A stretch of DNA of 64,000 nt from Sepioteuthis lessoniana (GCA_963585895.1 OY757911.1:95149148-95213147); one strand, 5' to 3'; counted from the stretch's first letter, positions 10,155 to 21,690 are shown. Notes: generated by a model not told the origin, from the sequence alone. Translations and numbers: made by a program.

Positions 10155-12460
10155 TCTAGGCTTGTTCAGTCACCTGCCTACGTTGTGTTTTAGATCCAGA
10201 AAACTGAATGCCGATCGCCAAATAAATCAGACAGTAATATATAGATAGTCAATGAAATCGGTGCTGGAAGTGTGACATGATGATGATAAAGTTACTAATG
10301 ATACTTAGTAATTCATTAAAATTTCAAGTATCTACTAATATAAATTATTTGAACATAGTTTTATGGTTTCAAGTATTCTATTTTTTTGTTCAAATGGATA
10401 TAATTTACCATAGATATGCCCGTAAAAGATACTGTTAATTCAGTTCAAAGTGGATCCCGAGGTTGCGATAATGATGAGGTACCTGGGCCGCACTTGTAGA
10501 TGCAGTTTACTGTCATACTTACGAGACCATGAAAAGTATTATTTGATATGAGGTATATATTAACAATGTTGCAACCAAGAATCTGTTTGTACATCTTGGT
10601 ATTGAAGTATTGTAAATCAATGGTATTAGATATTATTTTTGATCAATAAATAATCTGGCTAAATGATATTTTTACTTGGTTCTTTTAAACAAGATTACAC
10701 AAAAAACAAGATAGCCGATTTAAAACCAGTAAACCGATTCATTTTATGTAGATTGGTAAGTGTTGCTGGACTAAGATTTTGGGCAATGGAGTGTGGAATT
10801 ATAGAAATGAATTCATATTCTGATTGGGACAAATTGCATCTATTTCACACTAATACCATGGGAAAAGGCATGAATCAATGTCTTCTCTGCTGGAAAATAG
10901 TAAATTGCTACACTGCATGAGATCTTTAGCTCTGGAAATGTTATTCAATTTGGGTGTTTAATAATATGTCATATCAGAGACTGCTGTCCGCTGCTTGTAG
11001 TTTGTAATTAAATAAAGTTTATCTCAGGTTATTTGGACAATACATGGAAGCAGCCAAATAACTTTCACTGCCTTGAGAGCTGTCATGAATTGAAATTACT
11101 TAGTATGGCATCCTTGTTCACTGACTGGTCATAAGAAACATCTGGGAAACATATTTCGAGAAGGTCAGCAATTCTACTGATGCTGCTGAACCCGTTGATA
11201 TTTGAGACAACTGGTTTATCAAACTCTTATTTGTGGGGCCTCACCATTGTTTGCTTGATTTCTTACACATGAAATACGTTGTTTTAACCACCATAGTTAT
11301 TCGATGCTTTAAAACGAAAAACAATGTTATTGATGACTGGCATCATTCTGCAATATAAGAATGAAACAACGGAACTAAAATAAACACTCATGTACTGTAG
11401 AACTCATTAGATGAACATTAAAAGTTTTTAATAGAAAAAGAAATTTCATCTTCACAATAATACCAGAATTTTATCATTTTATCAATTTTATCATATTATA
11501 CCATCAGAATGGAAATAATTAGTTAAGATCTCGTAACCAAATATGCGACACTTAGATCTTATAAAGAAAAAGCAAAATGCATTTCTATTACAAAAATAGA
11601 AATGTATAATACATATAAAATCGGTTAGATGCAAAAATAAATGCTTGCACTCATTAACACCATCTTACGTGTTTTGAAAAACAACTCACAAGGTTTAAGT
11701 AATGCATTCTTTTTCTTTCTTGAATCATTCTTTATTTTAGGATATCAAGTTTTATTACTAAAGTTTTAAAGTTTTAAAGTTTTATTACAACGGTTTTATT
11801 TAATTCACTCAAAAGAATGAAAAAATATGATGATAAAAATCACGTTTAACATTTCATTTTATCTCAACCGTTCTGTTTTAGTACTTTTGAAAATGGATCA
11901 GGTTTTCAGTACGCTGTAAGGATTCCTCGAGTTATTACTCTATCTCTAGATGGTTCAATATTCGAAAAAGATCGTCCACAAAATTTCTACTTTAGATGTT
12001 AAAAACTGTCATGTCTAGAACCTGTAGGGTTACAAATGTATAGTAAAATATTACTGCAGAACGAGAATTTGGCTGAAAAGTTCATTGGGTGAACATGATA
12101 CTCTAATGGGATGTGATCAACGAAGTCTAAAATTCAATATAATTTCTCTTGCGGTGAACACACTTCTTCCATCGCTATTTCAATCCTCAGATATATGAGT
12201 AAAAAGAAAAATTCAGTGGCAACTGATATGATGTTACCATAAGAACTTTTTTGCGGATGAATATGTCAGCCCACCTCTGTAAATAAAAACATTTTAAAAT
12301 GACTCAAGTTTTTCTAATAAATATAAAAATGTCCTTAAATATGAAACATCAAATTGTTTCCACTTTAAGCATATCCAGGATATAATTAGTTCATATATAA
12401 TATAGTATCTAAAATAACACCTTAATTGATAAACTTATTTATCATGGATATAAAATTAAA

Positions 12461-12461
<1 letters not shown>
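10155..12461. other. Unannotated AT-rich stretch
   Basis: No supported gene. A plus frame at 10663-10920 (85 codons) has no motif I recognise. A short AAAGTTTT tandem lies at about 11757-11785. Nothing else stands out. Confidence 0.45.

Positions 12462-12537
<76 letters not shown>
12462..12537. repeat. Compound (CA)n(TA)n microsatellite
   Basis: About 18 CA units (12462-12497) pass directly into about 20 TA units. The recognisable Penelope sequence begins immediately after. Confidence 0.95.
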
Positions 12538-12538
<1 letters not shown>

Positions 12539-13009
12539 GAATTAAAATGGCACCAACATATGCCACCCTAACATTAGAAGAAAATGTATATGAAATTATA
12601 CGTAAAATTACAACATAAAAAGAGAATTTATTTTATCATGGAAAAGATACTTAGATGATTGTTTCATATTCTGGAAATGCCCATGCGGCAGCAGAAATAC
12701 TTTGCATAGTTTACTCTAAAACGTACACCCTAGAATAAAATTCACAATGGAACAAAGCTTTAAAAAACAACCATTTTTAGACTTCCTCATTAAAACCTAA
12801 AATGGACAAATTATCACAGACGTTTACCACAAACCCATAGACATTCATCAATACTACCATATTAAAAGTCTTTGTCTCCAAAACTGCGCAAAATCCATCC
12901 TTTACATTGTAGCACGTTTAATATGCATAACAATCACAAATAAAGCCTCAGTAAAACTTGCCTGGAAGAATTGCGCGTAACACTCCACTAGATGGGATAC
13001 CCAAGTACA
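12538..13009 (+). mobile_element. Penelope-like element (PLE), RT part
   Basis: Seen: KMAPTYATLTLEENVYEII at the left end, equivalent to the PLE RT motif with MAP-YA. Then come RYLDDCFIFW (YxDD catalytic box, about 12645-12673), NVHPRIKFTMEQSF, PFLDFLIK, DVYHKPIDIHQYYHI and ARLICIT. This order is characteristic of Penelope-like reverse transcriptases, which prime on chromosomal DNA ends or nicks. The element is 5'-truncated at the TA tract. Stops and frame changes (for example after the HSLL segment) make it dead. It is interrupted at 13010 by a SINE-B and continues at 13262. A sister copy lies at 62990-63580 (minus). Confidence 0.8.
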
Positions 13010-13261
13010 CTAATAAATGGTAAGTTGGCCGACCATAGTCTTGAGTGACCCGAAGGCTCCCTGTTGAATAGCTACTACACCGAGGTGTAGGAAAGGGTGC
13101 TACTTTCTCCCTGGATTATTCGATATACCCTTGATCAGTCCCGTATAATGCTAAGTGTTAAGTAAGAAAGGATCAAGTACCATTTTTTGATTCTTTGGTA
13201 AGACTTGACCGGGTAGTGAACCCCGGTTTCTCGGACTATTGGTGAAAATACCGTTAAAAGA
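13010..13261 (-). mobile_element. SINE-B inserted in a PLE
   Basis: Plus-strand order: GTTGGCCGACCATAGTC, ACCCGAAGGCTCCC, the palindrome CTACACCGAGGTGTAG, TAATGCTAAGTGTTAAG, AAGTACCATTTTTTGATTC, and the head with GTGAACCCCGGTTTC. The element is therefore transcribed on the minus strand. The Penelope sequence resumes on the far side, so this insertion postdates it. The B box is diverged. I found no convincing target duplication. Confidence 0.8.
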
Positions 13262-13880
13262 ACTACGAATCCCCAAAAACATAGCAACGAAAATCTCTAA
13301 GCATTTGTCTTAAAATACAACAAAACCACCCAGAACTATCCACAGAAATGATGAAAAAAGTCTCCAACAACTTAAAATCAATGACATAATCATAAACATA
13401 ATTGACACAACTAAAATCAAGGTAAGCCAGAGACAACCGAGAAATTTAAAACATACCCTCCTCATCAATACATTTAAGAACACGGAAAGCATGGAGTCAC
13501 AAAATACAAAAATAAAAGATGTGAATTATGTCATATAATCATAGAAGGAAAACCTGTACCTTCGAAATCTCAAACGCGACATTCATAATATATAAAAATT
13601 TAGGCTGTAATTAACAAAATCTAATCTTTGTGATCGAATGTTGCAAGTGTAAAAAGTATATATAGGATCGACACACTCTCAAAACAACATAGAAGTAATA
13701 TTAAATTACATGAAAACATAAAACCCTATGTTTCAAAACAACAATATGAATGCAGTAATGGATGCTCAAAATTATGCTAATATACAAAACTAACGATTAC
13801 ACATTACTCCAAATAAAAGAAAAAGCTACTTATTTAAATTCCAACCTACATTAAACTGAACCTGACTATAAACACAGTGA
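13262..13880 (+). mobile_element. Penelope-like element, linker and GIY-YIG remnant
   Basis: Continuation of the PLE beyond the SINE-B. ELRIPKN follows the interrupted TLIN. Later come KVSQRQPRNLKHTLLIN and, after frame breaks, FVIECCKCKKYI with GSTHSQNNIEVILNYMK at about 13630-13715. That is where a CxxC...GIY-YIG-type endonuclease lies in Penelope elements (KYI..GST in place of KLYIGETG). The tail to about 13880 keeps a FKFQPTLN-like phrase. Multiple stops. Identification of the endonuclease part is tentative. Confidence 0.6.
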
Positions 13881-14258
13881 CACACTCACATAGACACATA
13901 GTCACGTATATAAACAGAATCACTCAGGGGGGAAAGTTTGAAGTTGGTTGGGTTTTCTGGCATATCTGCTTGGGGAGAAAAGAAATAAATGAAAAAAAAA
14001 AACCGAAAGTATATACACATACATTGATACGAACACTCACGCATATACATAAACACACAGAATACACTCCCGTAAGCAAAGAAAAAAAAAACAAAAATAA
14101 ATCAAACACATCCACAGAGGCCAAAGTTCGTTGCAGACAATCAATTCCAACAGACATTCACAAATACAAGTCTGGACGGAAACGGAGGTTATTATGCAAT
14201 TAAAACTAGAAATAAAACCATTTATAGAATATGTATCTCATACAAGATGGCGTGGATT
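13881..14258. repeat. A-rich, CA/TA-rich low-complexity sequence
   Basis: Low-complexity plus strand with runs of A and CACA/TACACA motifs (about 13985-14100). A 108-codon plus frame (13877-14203) and a 77-codon minus frame here are products of composition, not genes. Confidence 0.5.
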
Positions 14259-14259
14259 T

Positions 14260-14470
14260 TATTTTTAGTTTAGTTCCTTTGTTTAATGGCATAACTACCT
14301 TTGTTGGTTATTTGATGCCAACACCATACTTGTTTAAGAACAGCAGTGATACTATTTTACCCATAGCGAGAAGAATATGGAGGTTCATACAATTCCAAAT
14401 GGTATTAGTTTGAAATCGAACGTGTCAGAGTAACCGTTGTTCGAACTCGCTTACTTCGAGGCCTTCATCC
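14260..14470 (-). mobile_element. SINE-A copy
   Basis: Plus-strand order: TTCCTTTGTTTAATGGCATA, GGTTATTTGATGCCA, AAGAACAGCAGTGATACTAT, TTTACCCATAGC, GGAGGTTCATAC, then TTCGAACTCGCTTACTTCGA (antisense B-box region). Head at about 14460. Diverged. Confidence 0.75.
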
Positions 14471-14984
14471 GACTGCCTTTACTTTTAGGAAAAAGGCCTG
14501 CATTATTTACAGTATATGAACATATTTTCAACGCGAGAGGGAATTTATATAACTGAGTGTGATAGATTACTTAATGAATCAATTGAATGAACTTGATCAA
14601 TGATTCCATTAAAGTATCGTATTCTTCTGCCTACAGCCATGCTTATATGTTACACAGTACATTAAAGAATTCGTCATAAATATACAATAATAATAATCCC
14701 AATTGAGGTTATTTCGTTCACACAAATCGTTAAACTCAGTTGATCGGGATACCAAATTGAATTACCCTTGTTGCTAGGCTCAAGGTTTTTTTCAATTTCT
14801 CCGAGTTTTACCTGGAAGAAAGAAAATTCAAAGTAGTTTTACTCACGAACACAGCAACAAGGAAATAGAAAAAAGATAACATATTTGAATAAATTAAATA
14901 ATATTAGTTTTTTTATGCAAAAACAGTCATTTTCTGCTTATTTATTTCCCAGAATATTTTAAACAGTATGATGAATTTGGATAA

Positions 14985-15185
14985 ATATTATCACTACAGT
15001 GATAGATTTGGTATAACCTACCCATGGGTTAAATAGTATATTCAACAAGTATTGATTTGGCATTGAATAACACATAAAGGCTGATATGCCATTAAACAAA
15101 GAAAACAAGCATCCCCTCTTCCCAGATATCCAGAGCTGAAGATTCACCCTCAGATGCAGTTTAGTATCATGCCGTTGACATCCAT
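14985..15185 (+). repeat. SINE-A tail joined to a Rep-C-like fragment
   Basis: CACTACAGTGATAGATTTGG and CCATGGGTTAAATAGTATAT, then the tail GGCATTGAATAACACATAAA followed by GGCTGATATGCC at about 15058-15090. This is followed by CAGAGCTGAAGATTCACCCT and TTTAGTATCATG, which resemble the Rep-C block. Either a mosaic or two adjacent insertions. Confidence 0.5.
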
Positions 15186-15475
15186 TTAAAGGCATTTGCA
15201 AATAATATAGTAATCATATTCTTAACCTTAGTGACTGGAAGCGCTATCCTAAAGAAAAGGATGATGTTTATCGAACAATCCAAGTGAGATTTTACTGCTT
15301 TTGAGGAGGGTGCTAGGATTGCAGGGGCTCCCAGGATATATCTATTGTATCAGCCTTAGCAATATGTTATATACTCAGGATGAGGGAAATGATGAATGGC
15401 AGAATCATAAGACTTGGTTATAAAAATATATAGGTCTTTTTATTCTTCGAAAGGGATTAAATCACTATAGGCGTG
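15186..15475. other. Unannotated stretch
   Basis: No supported feature. Confidence 0.4.
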
Positions 15476-15800
15476 AGAGAGACAAACGGAGAGAGAGTGA
15501 GACGAAAAGATCCAACCATATTGACCCATAACTTTCTTTTAGCGATTGTGTACGACGCTGCCTCAGTGGGGCACCCAGCCACTCAGTGGCGCTCCCCGTG
15601 ACAGACCAAAACTTCTCTGGTTGCAAGCTGACACTCAAAGACTGACTGTATCTGCCGTGGGCATATGCATTTGTCATTACACAATGCTCTCCATTTCCGC
15701 TCATCTACGTGACTGCTTCCACTTATTTATACTGGAGCGTCCTGTGCAGAGGAATCTCTGCCTGACGGCTAGGTCAGGGGTCAATATGCAAAACAAACTC
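15476..15800. repeat. Rep-D-like repeat (diverged third copy)
   Basis: GC-richer than its surroundings. It opens with GAGAGAGTGAGACGAAAAGA and CCAACCATATTGACCC (about 15513-15528) and closes with GGGGTCAATATGCAAAAC (about 15777-15794). These form inverted ends like those of the copy at 60262-60766. CACTTATTTATACTGGAGCG near 15720 is TATA-like. Overlapping frames of 79 and 123 codons show no known motif. Confidence 0.45.
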
Positions 15801-16069
15801 GGAGACAATCTGCTACCTGCTGTCTCTTTTCGATGGTGCTGCTTGTTCTTCTCGATAACTTCCGCATGCAACAAAAACAGAATGTTCACTACTTTAATGT
15901 TTTATTTCTTAGTTTGATACGATTCATTTTCTCCATCAACCAGGTAGGAGAGATTGATTGCGAAGAAAATTACAAAATGTTCAGTGGCAGAAATGATAAC
16001 TTCTAAACTTCTTGAATTCAAACGGTAAAAATTCTGACTCCAACTCCTGGGCCAAGAATTACTCTAATC

Positions 16070-16200
16070 ATTGTGTTGGTCAAAATTCTACATTATCGAC
16101 AGGGAACCTACACATCTAATCAGGTTGGGCAAAAATTTACACTGTCGGCTGACACCAAACCAATCCTTCTTGTGGGACGGGATTGGCTTTTTCCTCCATC
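16070..16200. repeat. Short degenerate direct repeat and hairpin
   Basis: GGTCAAAATTCTACATTATC (about 16077) and GGGCAAAAATTTACACTGTC (about 16127) form a degenerate direct repeat about 50 bp apart. CCAATCC and GGATTGG near 16160-16187 can pair. Relation to other families unknown. Confidence 0.35.
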
Positions 16201-16254
16201 GCCAGGCTATAGAATTCTCAAGAAACTTCATTGTCCGAATTTCTGAGACGAAGT

Positions 16255-16446
16255 AAGATGAAATTTATCATTCAGTGTTTTCGGACAATTGTCTTCATTT
16301 TTATTGTTATATTCACAACGTTTCGTCCGATATGTCCTCCAGCCTTCTTCCAAGTTCAAAAAGAAACACCCGAAGCAAGCATATTGGCCGAAACATTGTG
16401 AATATAACAATAAAGATGAAGACAATAGTCCAAAAACACTGAATGA
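16255..16446. repeat. Inverted repeat resembling PLE termini
   Basis: Arms of about 55 bp at 16270-16327 and 16390-16446 are inverted copies. Reading outward each has CGAAAC(G/A)TTGTGAATATA, then ACAATAAA(A/G)ATGAAGACAA, then AACACTGAATGA. A loop of about 62 bp separates them. The outward phrase CGAAACGTTGTGAATATAAC is the kind of sequence seen at Penelope-like element termini, so I read this as a head-to-head pair of PLE ends. No RT sequence lies between the arms. Confidence 0.55.
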
Positions 16447-16795
16447 AAAAAATGTTCAAGACGATTCCACAACATTTGATTAAACGTAGTGCATTTTCAT
16501 TTTTTGTTTATTTAATTTCCCGCAAGTTGCCTCCAGCTAACTTAAGTTGATGGCTTTGTTTTGTTGATTTTTTAAAACCGGTGTAAACATTCTACTCACT
16601 TGTGCACTCTAACACATGTCCTTTTAATTTGACCATGATATATAATGCCTATCCCAGATCTACTTAGTGGGGTGGGTGGAAAATTACAAAATATTTCATT
16701 TGGATGGTACTTGAACTCACTAGAGTCCACAAGATAAAATTGTTGATAATTTTTATTTCAAAATGAAGCACTTCCCATACCTATCTATATATCTA

Positions 16796-16798
<3 letters not shown>

Positions 16799-16852
<54 letters not shown>
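16799..16852. repeat. (TA)n tract at the left edge of a mariner
   Basis: About 27 TA units that end exactly where the mariner terminal repeat begins. Confidence 0.95.
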
Positions 16853-16856
<4 letters not shown>

Positions 16857-17740
16857 TGGTGCATTCAATAAGTTTCCAGACATTTTTTGTACACGCATTA
16901 AAATTGTCATAGACTCTTGAAAATTCAGTAAGTTATTGATATATATCTTTTGAGATGACTGACCAATTTTTCCGTTTCAAATGAACAGCAGGTATTGGAA
17001 TACACCCTGCTAAAGCCTGGTTGTCACAGCTGGTGAATTTCCAAACTGCAATGTGGACGTTAGGACACTTTAGAAGAACGATATGCAATAGAATTCTGTT
17101 TTAAACTTGGACAAAATGCCACAGAAACTTATGGGATGCCTCAGACTGCTTTCGGGGCATCTTGCATGAACCAAGCATCGGTCTTTGAGTGGCATAAGGA
17201 ATTCAAGGAAGGCAGGGAATCTGTGAGGGATGATGAGAGGTGTGGGAGGAGTAAGGGAGTCAATACATAAGTGTTGATTGGCCAAAGAGTTAGGTTTAGG
17301 GTTAGGTTTAAGGGAGGTCAGGAATAGATTCCGATGGAAGAGGCCAGCACTCTTCAAATAGGGTCAGTGGCATTTCCAGCAGGACAATGCACCAGTCCTC
17401 AACTCCATCGTTGTCACTGACTATTTGAGCAAGTTGGGCTTCAAGACAGTTCCTCACGCTCCCTATAGTTCAGCCCTTGCTCCCTGTGACTTTTAGTTAT
17501 TCCCTAAGCTCAGAGGCTGTCTTTATGAGACAATTGAGGAGATGAAGGACGCAGTGACAAAGGTCATGGACACGATCACACAGGAGGACTTCCATGGGGC
17601 CTTCGAACAGTTTTTTGAACGGTAAAACAAGTGCATTGCAGCCGGAGGAAATTACCTCGAAGGGTACTAGAGTTTCATGTGTGTATTATCAATAAATGTG
17701 CCCATACGAAAAAGGTCTGGAAACTTATTTAATGATCCTC

Positions 17741-17743
<3 letters not shown>
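16853..17743 (+). mobile_element. Mariner deletion derivative (Mar-del), complete ends
   Basis: Ends: about 29 bp imperfect inverted repeats, both containing AATAAGTTTCCAGAC (left at 16853, right ending at 17743). It lies between two TA tracts, as expected for TA target choice. Length 891 bp against roughly 1.3 kb for a complete mariner. Frames retain MNQASVFEWHKEFKEGRESV and DDERCGRSK (helix-turn-helix part), then GQRVRFRVRF encoded by GTTAGGTTTAGGGTTAGG (about 17290-17308), then WHFQQDNAPVLNS (second catalytic Asp) and LAPCDF followed by a stop where Trp is expected. The part expected to hold the first catalytic Asp is missing. Non-autonomous; any movement would need transposase from elsewhere. 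Confidence 0.88.

Positions 17744-17804
<61 letters not shown>
17744..17804. repeat. (TA)n tract at the right edge of a mariner
   Basis: About 30 TA units directly after the right terminal repeat. Confidence 0.95.
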
Positions 17805-17806
<2 letters not shown>

Positions 17807-17829
17807 TTCAACTAAAATCTATTTAAATC

Positions 17830-18080
17830 CCCAATAATGCTGCGGATCAGGGTTACTTTCCAAATGCACTAATTAATGACCACTAAACGACCGGCTTTGT
17901 TTCCAAATCCTCGATTAGTAAATGGTATCTATCTAACCAGAGGGAGAAGTCCCCATAGAGACGTGGCTAACGCACAAGATTACACCATCGTAGAATGTTC
18001 GAGGACCTCTCATGCTATCACTTTCGCTTTGTGAAACGTGAAAGCTCCCTTATTATCCATAGTTATGCAGCATTATTGGG
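17830..18080. repeat. 14 bp perfect inverted repeat with possible tRNA-like interior
   Basis: CCCAATAATGCTGC at 17830-17843 pairs with GCAGCATTATTGGG at 18067-18080. Outside the arms, CTATTTAAAT (left) and a matching ATTATAAATAG (right) extend the symmetry with a gap. The interior has GTGGCTAACGCA and TGTTCGAGGAC (about 17965-18025), weakly like pol III A and B boxes. Could be a small foldback element. Confidence 0.45.
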
Positions 18081-18084
18081 AATA

Positions 18085-19365
18085 TTGATAGATTATAAAT
18101 AGTATCAGAACTTACCTCCTACAAATATCTATATGGTACTAAATAACGAGGGTGGATATACCTTTAAACAAGAAACCAAACCAAAACAAATATATGTAGA
18201 ATATAAAAACCTATGGGCAGTTTATATGTTTCTTTATTCGAATCATGGAATACAGCCAAAGGCTATGTCATTTTGTTGTTTTTTGAAATTTTCATTTGAG
18301 CTCCATTTGATTTTAACCGATGTTCTTCTTGTTAATATGTTGTATAACAATATTTTGGCACGGCATGTTGTGTAAATGTTAGCAAACTAGATTGCAGATC
18401 GTTTTAGTGGAACCGTTTTTAAGTGCCTTAAATATGTGGCTTTGATCTACAACTAAGCTGAGCTAAGTAAATATTTTTTTTCTGCTGCTTTGTCATAATT
18501 TCAAATGAAAAAGGAAAATATGAAACATCAACCGGTAATATTATCAAAATGCCAAGAAATTGCAGAAAAATTATTGTCCAAACTAATGAGAAATTGATGT
18601 TGAATCTGCATATTTCTATTATAGGTAAATGTATTCTATTTCATAGCATATCATTGTGTTACCTACATCTCAAATGCTTTTTTCAATTATGTAAAAACAT
18701 AATTCAAAGGGAAATAGTAACATATATTCTACTTGCTTCTAGGGAGTATAATTCCATTTATCTCTCCTATAACTAATTATGACGTTAACACTTCTGCTTC
18801 GTCTTCATCTGCTGTTTTTCCTGTTAGAAAATAACAAAGGTATTATCTACAAATTCCTCTAACGATATCCAGTGAAATGAAGATTATTAGTTACGTGACC
18901 GACGACCGAGAATCGTGATTCGCTCGCGAATTGGTAGAGAAGAGGTTAAATATTTATACTACTTTGTACCAGTTGAAGAAATGATTGATGAGTTCTGCGT
19001 AACGTCCACATGTTTCACTAAGTGACCTCTGAGGATCGGCAAGACATCCAGTTGACAAAAGGTGAATAATGTCGTGTAGCTTAATGCAAAGAAAGACATT
19101 GACAAGAAATGTCCGCCGTGGCCGGGATTCTGCTTTATTTGAACTCTTTCATCAGGGCAAGAAATATTTTGACTGACAGAGCAAGTGAGTAAATCTCTCT
19201 CCAATCAAAACCAAAGCAAAGACAAAACATCGATTATTCTTAGCTTTGACTTGCTTAGAAAATCTAGCAAGAGAAAATGATGAATGACGCAGCAACGCTA
19301 AAAGCTGTGTGCAGAGAAGCAAAAAATTAAACATATGTTTACAGAGATTCTATTGAGAGTCACAG
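18085..19365. other. Unannotated stretch
   Basis: No supported gene. Short plus frames at 18133 and 18549 and minus frames at 18959-19334 lack recognisable motifs. The GC-richer patch at 19020-19150 is not assigned. Confidence 0.45.
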
Positions 19366-19366
19366 G

Positions 19367-19414
19367 GGTCACAGGGGTTTCCGGTAGAAAGGTCACAGGG
19401 GTTTCCGGTAGAAA
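19367..19414. repeat. 24 bp tandem duplication
   Basis: Two perfect consecutive 24 bp units that begin GGTCACAGGGGTTTCC, with an extra GTCACAGG partial unit just upstream. Confidence 0.9.
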
Positions 19415-19599
19415 GGGATTACTTTTGATATTGACATTGCGAAGCAAAAATACAGTAAAACTAAGCAAATTCAATAAATAAAATACTCACAATATGTATT
19501 TAAGAAAATTGACGATGGATCTTTCTTTATTGTTATATGATTCTTCTGTTAGAACACTTGGGTGTTAAGTTTATCTGTCGTATTTAATCCTATTTCACT

Positions 19600-21690
19600 G
19601 TCTATGTATCATCATCATCGGCATCATCATCATCATCATGTCGCACAATCAGCACAGATCACCCAAGCTCTATCTCGCTACTCCTTCCTATCGTCCATTG
19701 CTTCCGGCAGGTTTTCAGGACTACATCCCGTATCGGCACTGAGCTGCTGTATGTAGGTTCGATCTGGTCATCCTGCCTTTGACCATCCATGTGAAAGTGT
19801 CCACGTCGTTTCTACTTCTCCAGCAGTGTCCTGTATGTCTGGTTCGTCTAATTTTCGTGATAGGTGGTCGGTAGCTGTACAGCTGCTGCTTTCTTCGGTG
19901 CTGCCTTGAGGACTTGTTCAATATTGCTCGCAGCATTCTTCTGTAGTAGACGTCAAGCATTTTCTCCATATGTTTAGTTAGCGGTCATGTAGTGCATCCA
20001 TATAGCAGTATCGACACGACTACCTGATTGATAGAAACTGCATTTTATTTTATCGGTCAGGTCTGACTTCCATATGACCAATAGCCCATCGATAGCAGTC
20101 AATGTCGTTGCTACGTGCTTGTTGATGTCTGTCTCGTTTGATTAGACTCTGCTTCCTAGGTAGGTGAACTTGTCTACTAGTTTCAGAGAGCTACCGTTTA
20201 GTGTAGAGACGTCACCTTTTTCATTAAGGCACATATATTCCGTCTTTTGTGCATTTACATGGCGGTCTATGCCTGCAGCAGCCTGTTTCAGTCTATATTG
20301 CTGGGATTCGGCTTGGGTGAATGCATTTGCCAGAAGCGCTGTCGGTAATTGTTTTAGCGGGGAACATTCTGCTTCTTTCCTTCGTTAACTTGAAACTGTT
20401 TTCTTTCATTTTATCAAAAGATGTTCTAAGCCCGTTGTCTAGACAGATAATAAAGAGGTATGGGGCTAATGTGTCTCCTTGCAGTACACCTGCTACAATG
20501 TCTAAGTAGTCTGTGTCTCCATTCGGGGAATGGACTTTTACTTTTGTGTTTCTATAGAGCATCATTATCGCTGCGACGGTCTCTTTTGGTTGGCCATAGG
20601 CGAGTAGAATTCCCTCCATCTTTCCTCTGTGAATGTAGTCCAAGGCCTTGGTAAAATCGACAAATAATATTGTTGCCTCTTGGTTTTTTGCACCTACACC
20701 ATCAAGAATTCGATGGATAGTCAAAATTTGTGAGTTCACCAATCTATTCCCCCGGAAGCCATTTTCGTTCTTCCTAAGCATGTTGTCAATTTTGGGATTC
20801 TATGTGGTTGCGTAGCAGTGCATTGTATATCTCAGCCCCTATTGATGTAAGGGTTATACCTCGATAGTTCTTGGTTAATCCGAGGTCGCCCTTTTTAGGG
20901 AAGCGAGGGATTGATCCCTTCATCCATCTGTCAATAGGGTTTTGATTATATATGAAATTACAATGTCGGATCGGTATGTCGTCGAATTGTCTGGTCTTCC
21001 ATACTGCTGGGGGTATTTCATCAAGCCCAGCAGCTTCTCTATTTTTGATTTTTCTCAGTACAAAGTCGAGTTCTTCTTGTGTAAACGATCCCAGTTTGGT
21101 GTCGAATTGCTTACTTTTAATTCTTGTGACCGTTTCATGTGTAAATTTTGGATGGTTTCCGAATAAATTCTCGAAATGCTGTTTCCACAGGTATATTCGT
21201 TCTCGTTGGCCTGTAGCTTTCAGTTTAGCTTTGGCAATGCTCTTTCTTCTGCTTACTTCGATTACCGTTTGCCCTGCTATCGTAGATTGTCTATTTTCGA
21301 CCGATTCTCTCATCTTATCAATCTGATTTCGTATGTATTCAGCTTGTTCTTTTAGGTATGTGTTAGCTAATTCATTTTGCGCTTTTTTAAGTTTCAGAGC
21401 ATTGGTATTGATTGGGTTCTTCCTAATGCATTTGGAGGAAGTTTTCACTTCTACACGCTTTTCTGTAACCGCTAATGTCTCCCATGGGACTCTAGGTTTA
21501 GTTCTTTGTTTATTTGGAATTTATTTTTCTGCCGCTTCTAAGTGGGCATTGACAAAATTCTCATATTCGTCTTTCGAAGTATGTGTTTCTGTCTTCTCAT
21601 GTAGTGCATCGAATTTGTTTCTTTGTGCTAACGCATATTTATCTCTAACATCCCTGTTATTTAGCAGGGACAAATCTTATAGAGATACCA
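19600..21690 (-). mobile_element. LINE-R, 5'-truncated copy with reverse transcriptase remnant
   Basis: Non-LTR retrotransposon remnant reading right to left. Order of motifs: linker with KFDALHEKTETHTSKDEYEN (about 21600), PRVPWETL, a 220-codon frame (20786-21448) with LWKQHFENLFG, REAAGLDEIPPAVWKTRQ and FPKKGDLGLTKNYRGITL, then a 162-codon frame (20293-20781) with NGFRGNR, ILFVDFTKALD and GVLQGDTLAPYLFIICLD. Next comes a frame break at a deletion removing the YADD box (20340/20341), NAHKTEYM, and a C-terminus with MLRAILNKS and RRTRHTGHCWRSR. The 3' end is an ATC-rich tail (19609-19638). The endonuclease is absent: the copy begins just before the linker. Several frameshifts; dead. An APE-endonuclease type is inferred from family knowledge, as that part is not present here. 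Confidence 0.88.

Noticed and set aside
13877-14203. 108-codon Lys/Thr-rich plus frame
   Set aside because: Composition-driven frame over A-rich, CACA-rich sequence at the end of a Penelope remnant.
15546-15917. 123-codon plus frame with a 79-codon overlapping minus frame
   Set aside because: It lies across a diverged Rep-D copy; neither frame has a known domain.
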